Below are positions 1-8,724 of a DNA stretch of 64,000 bases, piece by piece. The notes under the pieces were generated by a model. That model saw only the letters and a list, made by a program, of their open reading frames with translations. It made no database searches and was not told where the DNA came from. How positions within the stretch are numbered: the first letter of the stretch is position 1; the number at the start of each line of letters is the position of its first letter. Origin of the DNA: Gemella haemolysans (GTDB lineage Bacteria > Bacillota > Bacilli > Staphylococcales > Gemellaceae); assembly GCF_012273215.1 (NCBI RefSeq), contig NZ_CP050965.1, positions 806,001-870,000 of the forward strand. The letters run 5' to 3'. Both the position numbers and the translations under genes were made by a program.

Positions 1-634
1 GTTTAATTAAAGTCTGAACTAATTTTTTCTTACCACGAACTTTATCTAAAGCAACTAATTCTTTCTCTTTTAACTGAGTTAAAACTTTTATATTTAAAAG
101 ACCTCCGATTAAAGCTTGTGACTTACTTAGTCTACCACCTTTTACCAAATTGTCAAGTTTATCGATTGTAACGTATGTTAAAATATTTTTAGCTTTTTCT
201 CTTAAGCTTTCTACAATCGTTTCAACAGCTACCTGTTCTTCTAATTGTTTTAGACATTCTTTTAATAAAAATACCATTCCACGAGTTGTAGTTTTACTAT
301 CTACAACATAAACACCTTCAAATTCAGAACTTGCAGTAACAGCAGTATTATAAGTTCCACTTAAGGCAGATGAAAGAGTTAAAACAATAATTTTATAGCC
401 TTCTTTTGTCCATCTTTCATAAGCTTCTAAAAACTTACCAATTGCAGGTTGACTAGTTGAATAACTAGTAGCTGTTCTCATTCTTTCTATATATTCATCA
501 TTACTTATTGTACGGTAATCATACTCATTTCCATCAATATTAATTGTAAGAGGAATTACTTCAACATTATATTTTTCTATTTCATCAAACGTTAAATCAC
601 TTGATGAATCAATAATAATTTTTACTTTTTCCAT
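1..634 (-). CDS. degV: DegV family fatty-acid-binding protein (3' end cut off by window edge)
   Basis: The frame reads from an ATG at 632-634 off the left edge. The N-terminus MEKVKIIIDSSSDLT and the later TLSSALSGTYNTA segment are the two conserved motifs of the DegV fold, in which the conserved Ser/Thr residues hold a bound fatty-acid carboxylate. Family knowledge: these proteins present fatty acids to the fatty-acid kinase FakA (FakB role). About 211 residues are visible of the usual 280. The start has a good ribosome site (GGAAGGAG) lying inside the end of the upstream folA gene, with a gap of 3 bases, so it is probably the last gene of the Nif3-mntR-thyA-folA operon. Which lipid it binds cannot be told. 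Confidence 0.88.
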   Translation of the reverse strand, partial: MEKVKIIIDSSSDLTFDEIEKYNVEVIPLTINIDGNEYDYRTISNDEYIERMRTATSYSTSQPAIGKFLEAYERWTKEGYKIIVLTLSSALSGTYNTAVTASSEFEGVYVVDSKTTTRGMVFLLKECLKQLEEQVAVETIVESLREKAKNILTYVTIDKLDNLVKGGRLSKSQALIGGLLNIKVLTQLKEKELVALDKVRGKKKLVQTLIK

Positions 635-637
635 TTT

Positions 638-1129
638 CTACTCCTTCCTTTTTCTTATGTAGTGTAAAAATGAATAGTTAAATTCATTATTATCATCTTT
701 TTTAAATTCTTCTCGACTTAACAAGTCCCATTCATTTTCATCAAAATCAGGAAACTTTGTATCAGCTTCTACTATTGTATCTACTTCAGTGATAAACAAT
801 TCATCACATTTATCAAAAAATTTACTATAAATCGTTCCACCACCAAATATATATGCCTTTTCAGTCTCGATATTTTCTAAAATTGAATCATCTGAATAGA
901 TTTCTATATTTGAATAATGTTTTAAGGAATTTTTGTCCCGAGTCAAAACTCTATTTATACGATTAGGTAAAGCTTTTCCTATACTATCTAGTGTTTTACG
1001 TCCCATGATAATTGTTTGATTTGTAGTTAACTCTTTAACTCGCAACATATCACTCTTTAAACGCCAAGGAATAGTATTTTCTTGACCTATGGATTTATTC
1101 TTATCATATGCAACTATTAGTGATAACAT
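638..1129 (-). CDS. folA: Dihydrofolate reductase
   Basis: Reduces dihydrofolate to tetrahydrofolate with NADPH, regenerating the folate that thymidylate synthase oxidises. The 163 residues match the chromosomal enzyme length. Visible landmarks: IPWRLKSDM with Trp22 and the catalytic acid Asp27, the NADPH loop IIMGRKTLDSIGKALPNR, and the FGGGTIY turn. Two positions deserve notice: Lys25 replaces the usual Pro before the acid, and Tyr101 aligns with S. aureus Phe98, the classic trimethoprim-resistance position. The start follows GGAGGGG, which overlaps the thyA stop codon, so the pair is tightly coupled with thyA. Confidence 0.96.
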   Translation of the reverse strand: MLSLIVAYDKNKSIGQENTIPWRLKSDMLRVKELTTNQTIIMGRKTLDSIGKALPNRINRVLTRDKNSLKHYSNIEIYSDDSILENIETEKAYIFGGGTIYSKFFDKCDELFITEVDTIVEADTKFPDFDENEWDLLSREEFKKDDNNEFNYSFLHYIRKRKE

Positions 1130-1139
1130 ATTACCCCTC

Positions 1140-2072
1140 CTAAACAGCTATTGGTGCTTTAATGAATGGATGACTTTCATAATTAACAACTTCAACATCT
1201 TCAATCTTAAGATCAAAGATACTTTCAAAGTCGTTGACCTTTAATTCAGGTAAAGAATATGGTGTTCTAGACATTTGTTCTTTTACTTGATCAAAATGAT
1301 TTTTATAAATATGTGCATCACCAAGTGTATGAACAAATTCACCAACCTCAAGACCACATTCTTTAGCTATTAATATAGTAAGCAGTGAATAAGATGCAAT
1401 ATTAAATGGAACTCCTAAGAAAACATCTCCGCTTCGTTGATATAATTGACAACTTAATTTACCATCATTCACATAAAATTGGAATAGTGAATGACATGGT
1501 GGTAAAGCCATAGTATCTACTTCTGCCGGATTCCATGATGAAACTATTAAACGTCGTGAAGATGGATTAGTTTTAATCTGCTCCACTACATTTTTAAGTT
1601 GATCAATACCGTTAAAGTTTCTCCATTGTTTCCCATAAACATTACCTAAATCACCATATTTTTCTGAAAAGCTCTCGTCTGTAAGTACTCGTTCTTTAAA
1701 TATCGCCATTTGTTCCTTGTATTGTTTAGAAAATTCCTCATCAACCAATGTTCTATGACCAAAATCTGTCATATCAGGACCAGTATATTTTTCACTTTCT
1801 ATCCACTTTTTAAATGCCCATTCATTCCATATGTTATTTTTATTTTCTAATAAAAACTTGATATTAGTATCACCTTTTATAAACCACAGTAATTCTGACC
1901 AAACTAAATTAAAATTTACTTTCTTAGTAGTTAATAAAGGAAATCCTTCAGAAAGATCGAACTTCATCTGATAACCGAAGACACTTTTCGTACCTACACC
2001 AGTTCTATCTTCTTTTTCTATTCCATTATCTAGAATGTGCTGACATAATTTTAAATACTCTTTATCTACCAC
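1140..2072 (-). CDS. thyA: Thymidylate synthase
   Basis: Converts dUMP to dTMP using methylene-tetrahydrofolate. The 310 residues make it the long Lactobacillus-type form, with an insert of roughly 50 residues around the segment [17 protein letters not shown] that the 264-residue E. coli enzyme lacks. The catalytic Cys193 sits in [10 protein letters not shown], and the [13 protein letters not shown] substrate loop is intact. The start is GTG, supported by GGAGAAT six bases upstream. It sits between mntR and folA in one minus-strand operon, and the folA product regenerates its cofactor. Confidence 0.97.
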   Translation of the reverse strand: MVDKEYLKLCQHILDNGIEKEDRTGVGTKSVFGYQMKFDLSEGFPLLTTKKVNFNLVWSELLWFIKGDTNIKFLLENKNNIWNEWAFKKWIESEKYTGPDMTDFGHRTLVDEEFSKQYKEQMAIFKERVLTDESFSEKYGDLGNVYGKQWRNFNGIDQLKNVVEQIKTNPSSRRLIVSSWNPAEVDTMALPPCHSLFQFYVNDGKLSCQLYQRSGDVFLGVPFNIASYSLLTILIAKECGLEVGEFVHTLGDAHIYKNHFDQVKEQMSRTPYSLPELKVNDFESIFDLKIEDVEVVNYESHPFIKAPIAV

Positions 2073-2084
2073 AATTATTCTCCA

Positions 2085-2474
2085 TTACGCTTTATAGTTG
2101 TTTTCTTTTAAATATTTCATTAAGTCTTTTATTTTTTCTAATGAACTCTTACCAAAATGATGTTCAATTCCTTCAACTTCTTCATATATTTTATCTTCGT
2201 CTACTCCAATAAGTCTAAGGAAATCTTCTAATAATTCATGACGAGTTAAGGCATATTCGCCCATTTTCTCACCTTGTTCAGTAAGTGCAATTCCTCTATA
2301 CTTTTCGTACACGATGTATCCTTCGACATCAAGCTTTTTTAACATTTTAGTTACTGTAGAAGGATATACTTCTAATTTTTCTGCGATATCAGCACTTCTA
2401 GCATAACCTTTATTCTTTACTAATGAATATATCACTTCTATATAATCTTCCATCGTTGGTGTTGTTTTTGCCAT
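2085..2474 (-). CDS. mntR: Manganese-responsive DtxR-family repressor
   Basis: A 129-residue short DtxR-type regulator very like B. subtilis MntR. It begins TPTMEDYIEVIY, has a winged helix with PSTVTKMLKKLDVEGYI, and ends with the VEGIEHHF metal-site helix. The MntR metal ligands appear conserved: Asp10, Glu13, His79, Glu101, Glu104 and His105 correspond to Asp8, Glu11, His77, Glu99, Glu102 and His103. Family role: with Mn(II) bound it represses manganese importers. No SH3-like third domain is present. It is the second gene of a folate/dTMP operon, which is an odd neighbour for a metal regulator. Confidence 0.93.
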   Translation of the reverse strand: MAKTTPTMEDYIEVIYSLVKNKGYARSADIAEKLEVYPSTVTKMLKKLDVEGYIVYEKYRGIALTEQGEKMGEYALTRHELLEDFLRLIGVDEDKIYEEVEGIEHHFGKSSLEKIKDLMKYLKENNYKA

Positions 2475-2489
2475 AAATCGTTACCTCCT

Positions 2490-3266
2490 TTATAGTATTG
2501 TAAATGGTGATTTTTCAACTGTTGATTTTATTACCTCTACATTTAATTCTGAGATATAATCTAAAAGTAAGTCTTTTACAAGACTTTCAGTAAAATGACC
2601 AATATCAATTATATTTTTTTTCATTTCTATTGCATCAAGTGCTACATGATAACCTACATCACCAGTTAAATATACATCTACTTCTGGTAATGTATAAATA
2701 AAATCAGCTCCACTTCCTCCTAATAATGCAACAGTAGAGATTTCCTTTTCATCACCAATAACAGCCGCCACATTTTCTAATGAAAATTTATCTTTTAAAT
2801 AAGTAATAAAGTTACTATATTTCAGTGGACTACTTAATTTTCCAATTCTTCCTAAACCAGCTGTTTTATCTATATTATGTTCAAATAATACTTGTATATC
2901 TTCTAATTTAAGAAGTTTAGCTAAATAATCATTAAGACCTAAAGTCGCAGAATCTAAATTTGTATGAAATGAAATAACTGAGATATCATTTTTTATCAAA
3001 TCACGAATAATTCTCGATTTAAAATCAGAAGTAAAATCTAAAGATTTTAATGGTTTAAAGATAAGAGGATGATGTGAAACTATTAGATTAACTTTATTAG
3101 CTATAGCTTCTTCTACGACGTCAGTAGTTACATCTAAACATACTAACACTTTATTTACCTCATTATTATTGTTTCCTAACAACAATCCAACATTATCCCA
3201 ATTTTCTGCTAACTTAACATCAGCTAGTTTATTTAAATGAATAAATACATCTTTTACCGTTCTCAC
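2490..3266 (-). CDS. Nif3-like dinuclear metal centre protein (GTP cyclohydrolase 1 type 2 family)
   Basis: 258 residues of the Nif3/YbgI/YqfO family. WDNVGLLLG near residue 24, VSHHPLIFKPL near 63, and the late TGDVGYHVALDA and GHFTES segments supply the His/Asp/Glu ligands of the two-metal site. It is the short form: the PII-like insert of B. subtilis YqfO (about 370 residues) is absent. The biochemical role of the family is unsettled; the database name is inherited from weak evidence. First gene of the mntR-thyA-folA-degV operon, 15 bases from mntR. Confidence 0.9.
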   Translation of the reverse strand: MRTVKDVFIHLNKLADVKLAENWDNVGLLLGNNNNEVNKVLVCLDVTTDVVEEAIANKVNLIVSHHPLIFKPLKSLDFTSDFKSRIIRDLIKNDISVISFHTNLDSATLGLNDYLAKLLKLEDIQVLFEHNIDKTAGLGRIGKLSSPLKYSNFITYLKDKFSLENVAAVIGDEKEISTVALLGGSGADFIYTLPEVDVYLTGDVGYHVALDAIEMKKNIIDIGHFTESLVKDLLLDYISELNVEVIKSTVEKSPFTIL

Positions 3267-3297
3267 AAGATCTACCTCCTTATCTTATTATCATTTT

Positions 3298-3303
3298 ATT
3301 ATA
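3298..3303 (-). promoter_or_regulatory. Probable -10 box for the Nif3-mntR-thyA-folA-degV operon
   Basis: On the minus strand TATAAT is preceded by TG with one base between (extended -10), 32 bases before the Nif3-like start codon. No good -35 hexamer is visible. Confidence 0.5.
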
Positions 3304-3539
3304 ACATTTTATGAAAAATATTGCCATTACGAAACTTATTTTGTAACTAAAATAACATATTTATTCCATACAATATTTTTTCTTATTCTATAAAAATATA
3401 GCTATACAAATTATTTCACTTTATAAGTCTTTATATTAACAATAAGTAAGTTGAGTTCCTCCCCAATTCAATCAATACTAGACATTTTCTTTATAATATA
3501 TTATCATTGTTCTTATAAAGAAATTCGTAGGAGATTGTT

Positions 3540-5876
3540 ATGCAAACTGTAGAAGGTTATCTAAATAAAATTATCTTTCATAATAAAGAAAATAATTATT
3601 ATATTTTATCTATATTTTTAAATGATCAATATGATTTTGCTGAAGGAGATTATTTAAGCGTTGTAGGAACATTTAATGATTTTGACTTCGTTGAAGATGA
3701 ATTATATTCATTCAAAGGAGAAATAGTCCAGCATAGGAAATATGGAACTCAGCTATCCGCGATTGTAGTTGAACCAGTAATCGAAAAAGATAAAGAAGCT
3801 ATTGTATCCTACTTATCAAGTTCCATTTTTCAAGGTGTCGGAAGAAAAACTGCCGAATTAATAGTAGAAAGTTTAGGAGTTGAAGCTCTAGATAAAATAT
3901 ATGAAGATAAGGATGTACTATTCGCAATAAAGGGTATCCCTACACAACGTAAAGATACTATTTATGCTACAATTGTTGCAAATAAACAAACCCAAGATAT
4001 TATTTTAAAGCTAAACGAATATAATCTTAGCAATAATTTAATTTTGAAAATCTATAACTTTTACAAACATAACACATTACGTACAATTACCGAAAATCCC
4101 TACTCTCTAATTAAAGATATAAAAGGTATAAATTTTAAAACAGTAGATAAAATTGCAGAAACTAATGAAATTACTGCGAATGATCAAGAAAGAATACTAT
4201 ACGGTTTTATTTATACTATAAATACATATTGTTTTTCTACTGGTAATACATATATTTCAAAAAATAACCTACTATACAATACTTTTAATATTTTATATTC
4301 TTCAAGAAACATAGCAGTTGATAAAGAAGACATACTAAAAGCATATACTTATGCTCTTGATACTGCAAAACTAATAGAAATTGAAGGTAGAGTTTTCTTA
4401 CCAGAAATTTACTATTCAGAGTATTCTATTTATAGTGACATAAATAGAAGATTAGAAATGAAAAACACTGAAGATATTAGCGAAAAACTTCTAGATAAAT
4501 ATATAGAAGAAGTTGAAGATGAATTAGGTATAGAATACGATATAGTTCAGATTGCTGCGATAAAAAACTGTATACAAAATAACTTTTCTATTTTAACCGG
4601 TGGTCCTGGAACTGGTAAAACAACAATTATACTAGCAGTTATTAAAATATTCCAAAAAATTAATAACTATAGTATTCACGACTTATTGGATGAAACTAGA
4701 AATATTATTACCTTATGTGCACCTACCGGAAAAGCAGCCAAAAGAATGTCAGAAAGTACAGGATTTTATGCATCAACAATACATAAAGCCATTGGTTGGA
4801 GCACAGAAGACGAAAACATGGAAGAATTTGTCAGTGATAAGAGTATTAAATCCGAATTAGTAATAATAGATGAATCAAGTATGATTGACGTATTCCTTAT
4901 GTATAACTTATTAAAGATTATTCATAAAGATGCAAAAATCATTCTAGTCGGTGACAATGATCAATTACCATCAATTGCTCCTGGTAATGTTCTTAACGAC
5001 CTGATTAATTCTAAAGCCATATCAACAGTTAAATTAAATAAAATTTTTAGGCAAAGCGAACACTCAAGTATCATTAATATTTCGCACTCTATTAAAAATG
5101 ATATTCCATTCGATATATTAGAAAATTTTGATGATAAGGAGTTCATTTCAGCTAATAAAAATGAAATGATTAATGTAATCTCAGCGGTATATGACGATTT
5201 ACTTAAAAACACTAGTAAAGAAAATATACAAATTCTTGCTCCAATATATAAAGGTACAAGCGGTATAAATGAAATTAATACGGCTATTCAATCAAGATTT
5301 AACGATAATGAAGAACAAATTGAATATGGAGAATTAATATATAAAGTCGACGATAGAGTTATGCAACTTGTTAATAGACCCGAAGATAATATATTTAATG
5401 GTGATATAGGTTATATTAAAGAAATTTATAAAGAAGGTAATAAATTAAAGATTGTCATAGATTATGATGATAATTTTGTTACTTATGAAAAACAAGAATT
5501 AAATCAAATTACCCTTTCATATGCGTGTTCAATACACAAAGCTCAAGGATCAGAATTTGAAAATGTTATAATTCCATTTATTGATAATTATAACTTTATG
5601 CTCAATAAAAATTTAACTTATACTGCTATCACACGTGCAAAGAAAAAACTAATACTATGTGGAAATCATAATGTTTTTTATAAGTCAATCGAGCCTACAA
5701 ATACTGTCAATAGGCAAACTGCTCTAGAATGGTTCTTTACAACAGATAGAGAAGCGAATATTGAAGACATTGAAATTGATGAAGAGCTTAAAACATATAT
5801 ATTAGATTTTCAAAATATAAATACTATTGACCCTATGATTGGTATGGAAAATATAAAACCTACAGATTTCCTGTAA
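3540..5876 (+). CDS. recD2: RecD2-type SF1B DNA helicase
   Basis: A 778-residue helicase, the length of Firmicute RecD2 (YrrC). It has the long N-terminal region with helix-hairpin-helix (SSIFQGVGRKTAELIVESLG, about residue 95), Walker A GGPGTGKTT at about 354, Walker B IIDESSMID at about 441, motif V LSYACSIHKAQGSEF at about 659 and motif VI YTAITRAKK near 695. RecD2 works as a 5'-3' helicase without RecBC partners and is tied to repair and replication-fork handling. AGGAGA lies six bases before ATG. It is a single gene, divergent from the folate operon and ended by the hairpin at 5899. Confidence 0.96.
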   Translation: MQTVEGYLNKIIFHNKENNYYILSIFLNDQYDFAEGDYLSVVGTFNDFDFVEDELYSFKGEIVQHRKYGTQLSAIVVEPVIEKDKEAIVSYLSSSIFQGVGRKTAELIVESLGVEALDKIYEDKDVLFAIKGIPTQRKDTIYATIVANKQTQDIILKLNEYNLSNNLILKIYNFYKHNTLRTITENPYSLIKDIKGINFKTVDKIAETNEITANDQERILYGFIYTINTYCFSTGNTYISKNNLLYNTFNILYSSRNIAVDKEDILKAYTYALDTAKLIEIEGRVFLPEIYYSEYSIYSDINRRLEMKNTEDISEKLLDKYIEEVEDELGIEYDIVQIAAIKNCIQNNFSILTGGPGTGKTTIILAVIKIFQKINNYSIHDLLDETRNIITLCAPTGKAAKRMSESTGFYASTIHKAIGWSTEDENMEEFVSDKSIKSELVIIDESSMIDVFLMYNLLKIIHKDAKIILVGDNDQLPSIAPGNVLNDLINSKAISTVKLNKIFRQSEHSSIINISHSIKNDIPFDILENFDDKEFISANKNEMINVISAVYDDLLKNTSKENIQILAPIYKGTSGINEINTAIQSRFNDNEEQIEYGELIYKVDDRVMQLVNRPEDNIFNGDIGYIKEIYKEGNKLKIVIDYDDNFVTYEKQELNQITLSYACSIHKAQGSEFENVIIPFIDNYNFMLNKNLTYTAITRAKKKLILCGNHNVFYKSIEPTNTVNRQTALEWFFTTDREANIEDIEIDEELKTYILDFQNINTIDPMIGMENIKPTDFL

Positions 5877-5898
5877 CATTCACAATTACATATATACG

Positions 5899-5934
5899 AA
5901 AACCTGGACATAGAAAATCTATATCCAGGTTTTG
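5899..5934. terminator. Bidirectional terminator between recD2 and the lipoprotein gene
   Basis: Stem AACCTGGA..TCCAGGTT with an inner ATAG/CTAT extension, an AAAAT-type loop, A-rich on the left and TTTT on the right, placed between two convergent genes. Confidence 0.85.
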
Positions 5935-5938
5935 TCTA

Positions 5939-6697
5939 TTACATCGCTGCTAAATCACGAGCAATTTTATCTATATCATTAATATTTAAAAATGCTGCCG
6001 CTATTGCAGAACCATTTTTTGCTGTAACAGAACTATTTACTGCTGCAATCATATTTTTAGTTAATGCATCTAAACGGACTAATTTAGCCTTAACCTCATC
6101 TAATTTTGCATACTCAATATTTTCATTATTTAACAATTTAAGAGTCGCTATTGAAGAGTTTACCTTATCAGTCACCTCTTTAAACTTCTCTACTTTATCA
6201 CCTAAAGGACGTCCCTTATCAAGATCTGTTTCAATAGTTCCTGCAAGCTCATCAAAGGTAATTAATTCTTTTGAAAAAGAACTTAGTTTATTCTTCATAT
6301 ATTCATTAGAATATTTTGTTTGTGAAATATTGTAGTTTTTGTTAGCACTATCTTTTAAATTAAATACAACTGAATTATTATTCTTAGTTACAATTTCAAT
6401 AATGAAATCTTTATTATTAAACTCGTTTGAATTAATATTATCAATATTTAGAGTTTTTCCATTAAAATTATTAAGTTTTAATGATTTCAATAAAGATTCA
6501 AAACCTTCTTTGTTAATAACTTCGTCATTAGTAGTAATTATTAACTTATTATCTTTTTTATCAAATTCAGTTTTTTCTAGCTGGTTTAGAGTCGCAGAAT
6601 TTGTAAGATTTTGTAATTGTTCTGTAGTCATGTCTGACTTAGAACTACAACCTTGCAAAATTAGCAAGGTTGTTAGTAATATTATCAGCTTTTTCAT
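5939..6697 (-). CDS. Putative lipoprotein, unknown function
   Basis: 252 residues starting MKKLIILLTTLLILQGCSS, a clear type II signal peptide with lipobox LQGC, so the mature protein should be diacylated at Cys17 and face outwards. The remainder is Lys/Asn/Asp-rich with a helical second half (about residues 120-250) and a conserved-looking hydrophobic C-terminus. I recognise no family. It follows gpmA by 6 bases on the same strand and may be co-transcribed, ending in the 5899 terminator. Confidence 0.85.
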   Translation of the reverse strand: MKKLIILLTTLLILQGCSSKSDMTTEQLQNLTNSATLNQLEKTEFDKKDNKLIITTNDEVINKEGFESLLKSLKLNNFNGKTLNIDNINSNEFNNKDFIIEIVTKNNNSVVFNLKDSANKNYNISQTKYSNEYMKNKLSSFSKELITFDELAGTIETDLDKGRPLGDKVEKFKEVTDKVNSSIATLKLLNNENIEYAKLDEVKAKLVRLDALTKNMIAAVNSSVTAKNGSAIAAAFLNINDIDKIARDLAAM

Positions 6698-6703
6698 TAC
6701 TTA

Positions 6704-7390
6704 TTAGAATAATTCTGGCGCTGAGATAATGTTTAAGTTTTCGTCAATTTCAAATACTAATGGAGTACCTGTTGGTAAGTTAAGATCTAAGATTTTTTCA
6801 TCAGAGATTTTTAATAAGTATTTGATTAACGCTCTTAAACTGTTACCGTGAGCAGAAATAAGTACGTTTTTACCAGCTTTAATTTGTTTAGAAATATCGC
6901 TTTCCCAGTATGGTAATACACGATCAATTGTAAGTTTTAAGCTTTCTCCTGTTGGAATTTCATTTTCAGGAATTTCTTTATATCTATCGATGTTTCCTGG
7001 GTACATGTCACTAGATTTATCTACTGCAGGAGGAGCTACATCGAAACTTCTTCTCCAAATGTGAACTTGTTCATCACCGTATTTTTTTGCTGTTTCAGCT
7101 TTGTTTAATCCTTGTAAAGCACCGTAGTGTCTTTCATTTAATCTCCAGCTTTTGTATACTGGAATCCATAATAAATCTAATTCTTCTAAGAATAAGTTTA
7201 AAGTTTTGATAGCACGTTTTTGGTAAGAAGTATACGCTACATCAAAAGTAAGACCTAATTCTTTAAGTGTTTGACCACCTTTGATAGCTTCTTGTCTTCC
7301 TTTATCTGTGATATCAACATCAACCCATCCTGTAAATCTGTTCTCTAGATTCCATTGGCTTTCACCGTGTCTAGTTAATACTAATTTCAT
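6704..7390 (-). CDS. gpmA: 2,3-bisphosphoglycerate-dependent phosphoglycerate mutase
   Basis: Interconverts 3- and 2-phosphoglycerate in glycolysis. The 228 residues open with [20 protein letters not shown], with the phosphorylated His8. [14 protein letters not shown] and [15 protein letters not shown] (second His) are also present. The length and the C-terminal [11 protein letters not shown] are typical of bacterial dPGM. AGGAGG lies upstream of the ATG. It appears to head a two-gene unit with the downstream lipoprotein gene. Confidence 0.97.
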   Translation of the reverse strand: MKLVLTRHGESQWNLENRFTGWVDVDITDKGRQEAIKGGQTLKELGLTFDVAYTSYQKRAIKTLNLFLEELDLLWIPVYKSWRLNERHYGALQGLNKAETAKKYGDEQVHIWRRSFDVAPPAVDKSSDMYPGNIDRYKEIPENEIPTGESLKLTIDRVLPYWESDISKQIKAGKNVLISAHGNSLRALIKYLLKISDEKILDLNLPTGTPLVFEIDENLNIISAPELF

Positions 7391-7640
7391 TAAGAAATCC
7401 TCCTAGTTTTATTATTATATATCAATTATACAATATTTTTTAGTATTAGTACATAGTTTTTATTATAAAAATCATATTGAAAACGTTATAGGTATGCTGA
7501 TTTTGATAAATTACATATATTTTTCACTTTCTGATATATATTAAGAAAAATAAGACTAGTTGAATAATAATTTTCATCTAATCTTATAATAATAAATAAT
7601 ATTTTCTGTTCATAATGACTTTATAATGAATTATGTATTT

Positions 7641-7754
7641 TTAAAATACTTTGTGTTCCACTTTACCCCTTTTTACAATTTTTAACTTGTTAGTCTCAAA
7701 AAAAGTAAAGACTTTAGCTAATAAAACTAGTATAACTATCCAATATATAAACAT
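7641..7754 (-). CDS. Small membrane peptide, candidate (37 aa, or 43 aa from the upstream ATG)
   Basis: Found by reading the minus strand. An ATG at 7772 opens 43 codons; a second in-frame ATG at 7754 gives 37 codons and has the better ribosome site (AGAAGG, about seven bases upstream), so I choose it. The peptide is one hydrophobic helix (MFIYWIVILVLLAKVFTFF) followed by a basic tail rich in Lys/Arg, the layout of type I toxin-like or other small membrane peptides. A strong promoter (TTGATT-17-TATTAT) points into it and carries a palindrome shared with the divergent XRE-S24 repressor promoter. The function is unknown, and translation is inferred, not shown. Confidence 0.55.
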   Translation of the reverse strand: MFIYWIVILVLLAKVFTFFETNKLKIVKRGKVEHKVF

Positions 7755-7806
7755 ACTATTACCTTCTTTCATTTAATACGTAAAACTTAATTTTCTTTAT
7801 ACTTAT

Positions 7807-7835
7807 ATAATAACATACGGAAAACCGAAAATCAA
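7807..7835 (-). promoter_or_regulatory. Promoter and operator of the small membrane peptide gene
   Basis: On the minus strand TTGATT (7830-7835) and TATTAT (7807-7812) are 17 bases apart. The spacer holds the palindrome CGGTTTTCCG (7818-7827), extended on the plus strand to ATACGGAAAACCG. An operator between -35 and -10 would block polymerase. Confidence 0.65.
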
Positions 7836-7875
7836 GAGTAAAATTCATATTTCTTAATTTTTTTATTATATACCC

Positions 7876-7904
7876 TTGATTTTATATACGGTTTCCTTTA
7901 TAAT
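7876..7904 (+). promoter_or_regulatory. Promoter and operator of the XRE-S24 repressor gene
   Basis: TTGATT (7876-7881) and TATAAT (7899-7904) are 17 bases apart. The spacer contains ATACGGTTT (7887-7895), matching the half-site in the divergent promoter. This suggests autorepression and joint control with the small peptide. Confidence 0.7.
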
Positions 7905-7941
7905 CAATGTATATATAGAAAATAGATTGGAATATAATATT

Positions 7942-8574
7942 ATGACTACAACTTTTAGTATTAGATTTAAAAAATGTTTAAAAGAAAAAAATATAAAACA
8001 AGCTGAACTAGCTCGTTCGACAAAAATTACACCTTCATCAATTAGCGATTGGTCTAAAGGTAAATACACACCAAAAAGAGATAAATTGCAAATTATAGCC
8101 GATTATTTATCAGTAAATCCTGCTTGGCTTATGGGAGAAAGTGATATAATGGACGCAGAATCTCTAGATAATAGTTTAAATTCTAATAATGATTATTTAG
8201 ATGATGTTTCTAAACTTCCTATATTGGGTACAATCTGCGCAGGAGATGGTGTTTATATTGAAGAAGAATATGATGAACATATTTTTATAGATCAAGGTAT
8301 GCGTGCAGATTTTGCACTTCGTGTGAAAGGCGATAGTATGATAGAAGCCGGAATATTTGATGGTGACTTAGTTTTCATTCGTCAACAAAGTTCTGTAAGA
8401 AATGGTAAAATAGCTGCTGTTAGATTAACGGAATGGAACGAAGCTTCACTAAAGAAAATATTCGTTAAGAATGACAATGTAATTCTTTATCCTTGTAATC
8501 CTGACTATGAACCTATAGTAACACGTAACGTTGAAATTATTGGTGAGTGCGTCGGTGTATATAGAGAGCTATAA
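7942..8574 (+). CDS. XRE-S24 (LexA/CI-like) self-cleaving repressor
   Basis: 210 residues from the ATG at 7942, the start that opens the HTH domain; a longer frame upstream would overlap the promoter. Residues 5-65 are a lambda-type HTH (IKQAELARSTKITPSSISDW). Residues 92-210 are a peptidase S24 domain with predicted cleavage bond Ala100-Gly101 (ICAGDG), catalytic Ser132 (KGDSMIEAG) and Lys171 (ASLKKIF). Family behaviour: RecA-DNA filaments or other stress trigger self-cleavage and derepression. No phage genes are nearby, so it is probably a chromosomal stress switch. Its only obvious partner is the divergent small membrane peptide. Confidence 0.92.
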   Translation: MTTTFSIRFKKCLKEKNIKQAELARSTKITPSSISDWSKGKYTPKRDKLQIIADYLSVNPAWLMGESDIMDAESLDNSLNSNNDYLDDVSKLPILGTICAGDGVYIEEEYDEHIFIDQGMRADFALRVKGDSMIEAGIFDGDLVFIRQQSSVRNGKIAAVRLTEWNEASLKKIFVKNDNVILYPCNPDYEPIVTRNVEIIGECVGVYREL

Positions 8575-8585
8575 TTTTATAAAAT

Positions 8586-8619
8586 AAGAGTTTCTTAGAT
8601 TAATTCCTAAGAAACTCTT
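8586..8619. terminator. Terminator hairpin H1 (left copy of a 34-bp direct repeat)
   Basis: Perfect stem AAGAGTTTCTTAG..CTAAGAAACTCTT around an eight-base loop, 11 bases after the repressor stop. The identical 34 bases recur at 16761-16794. The left end of the IS begins at the very next base. Confidence 0.85.
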
Positions 8620-8631
8620 CAGATTGTTGAC

Positions 8632-8678
8632 AAAACGGCCAAAATATCAATGGACATATTGATGTTTTGGTCGTTTTT
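8632..8678. terminator. Hairpin at the IS left end, after the transposase gene
   Basis: Long imperfect stem, AAAACGGCCAAAATATCAAT pairing with ATTGATGTTTTGGTCGTTTT across a six-base loop, with T5 on the plus side. It may shield the IS from outside transcription coming from the repressor gene. Confidence 0.65.
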
Positions 8679-8724
8679 CAAAAAAATAAGCCATATGGCC
8701 GAGTATCAGTAGTATTAAGGAGGA

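Noticed and set aside
4961-5212. Minus-strand frame inside recD2
   Set aside because: Shadow of the helicase motifs; no start signal or resemblance to a protein family.
7876-7941. Longer 232-residue start for the XRE-S24 repressor
   Set aside because: The extra 22 codons would lie over the -35/-10 promoter and precede the conserved HTH start; ATG at 7942 fits the family.
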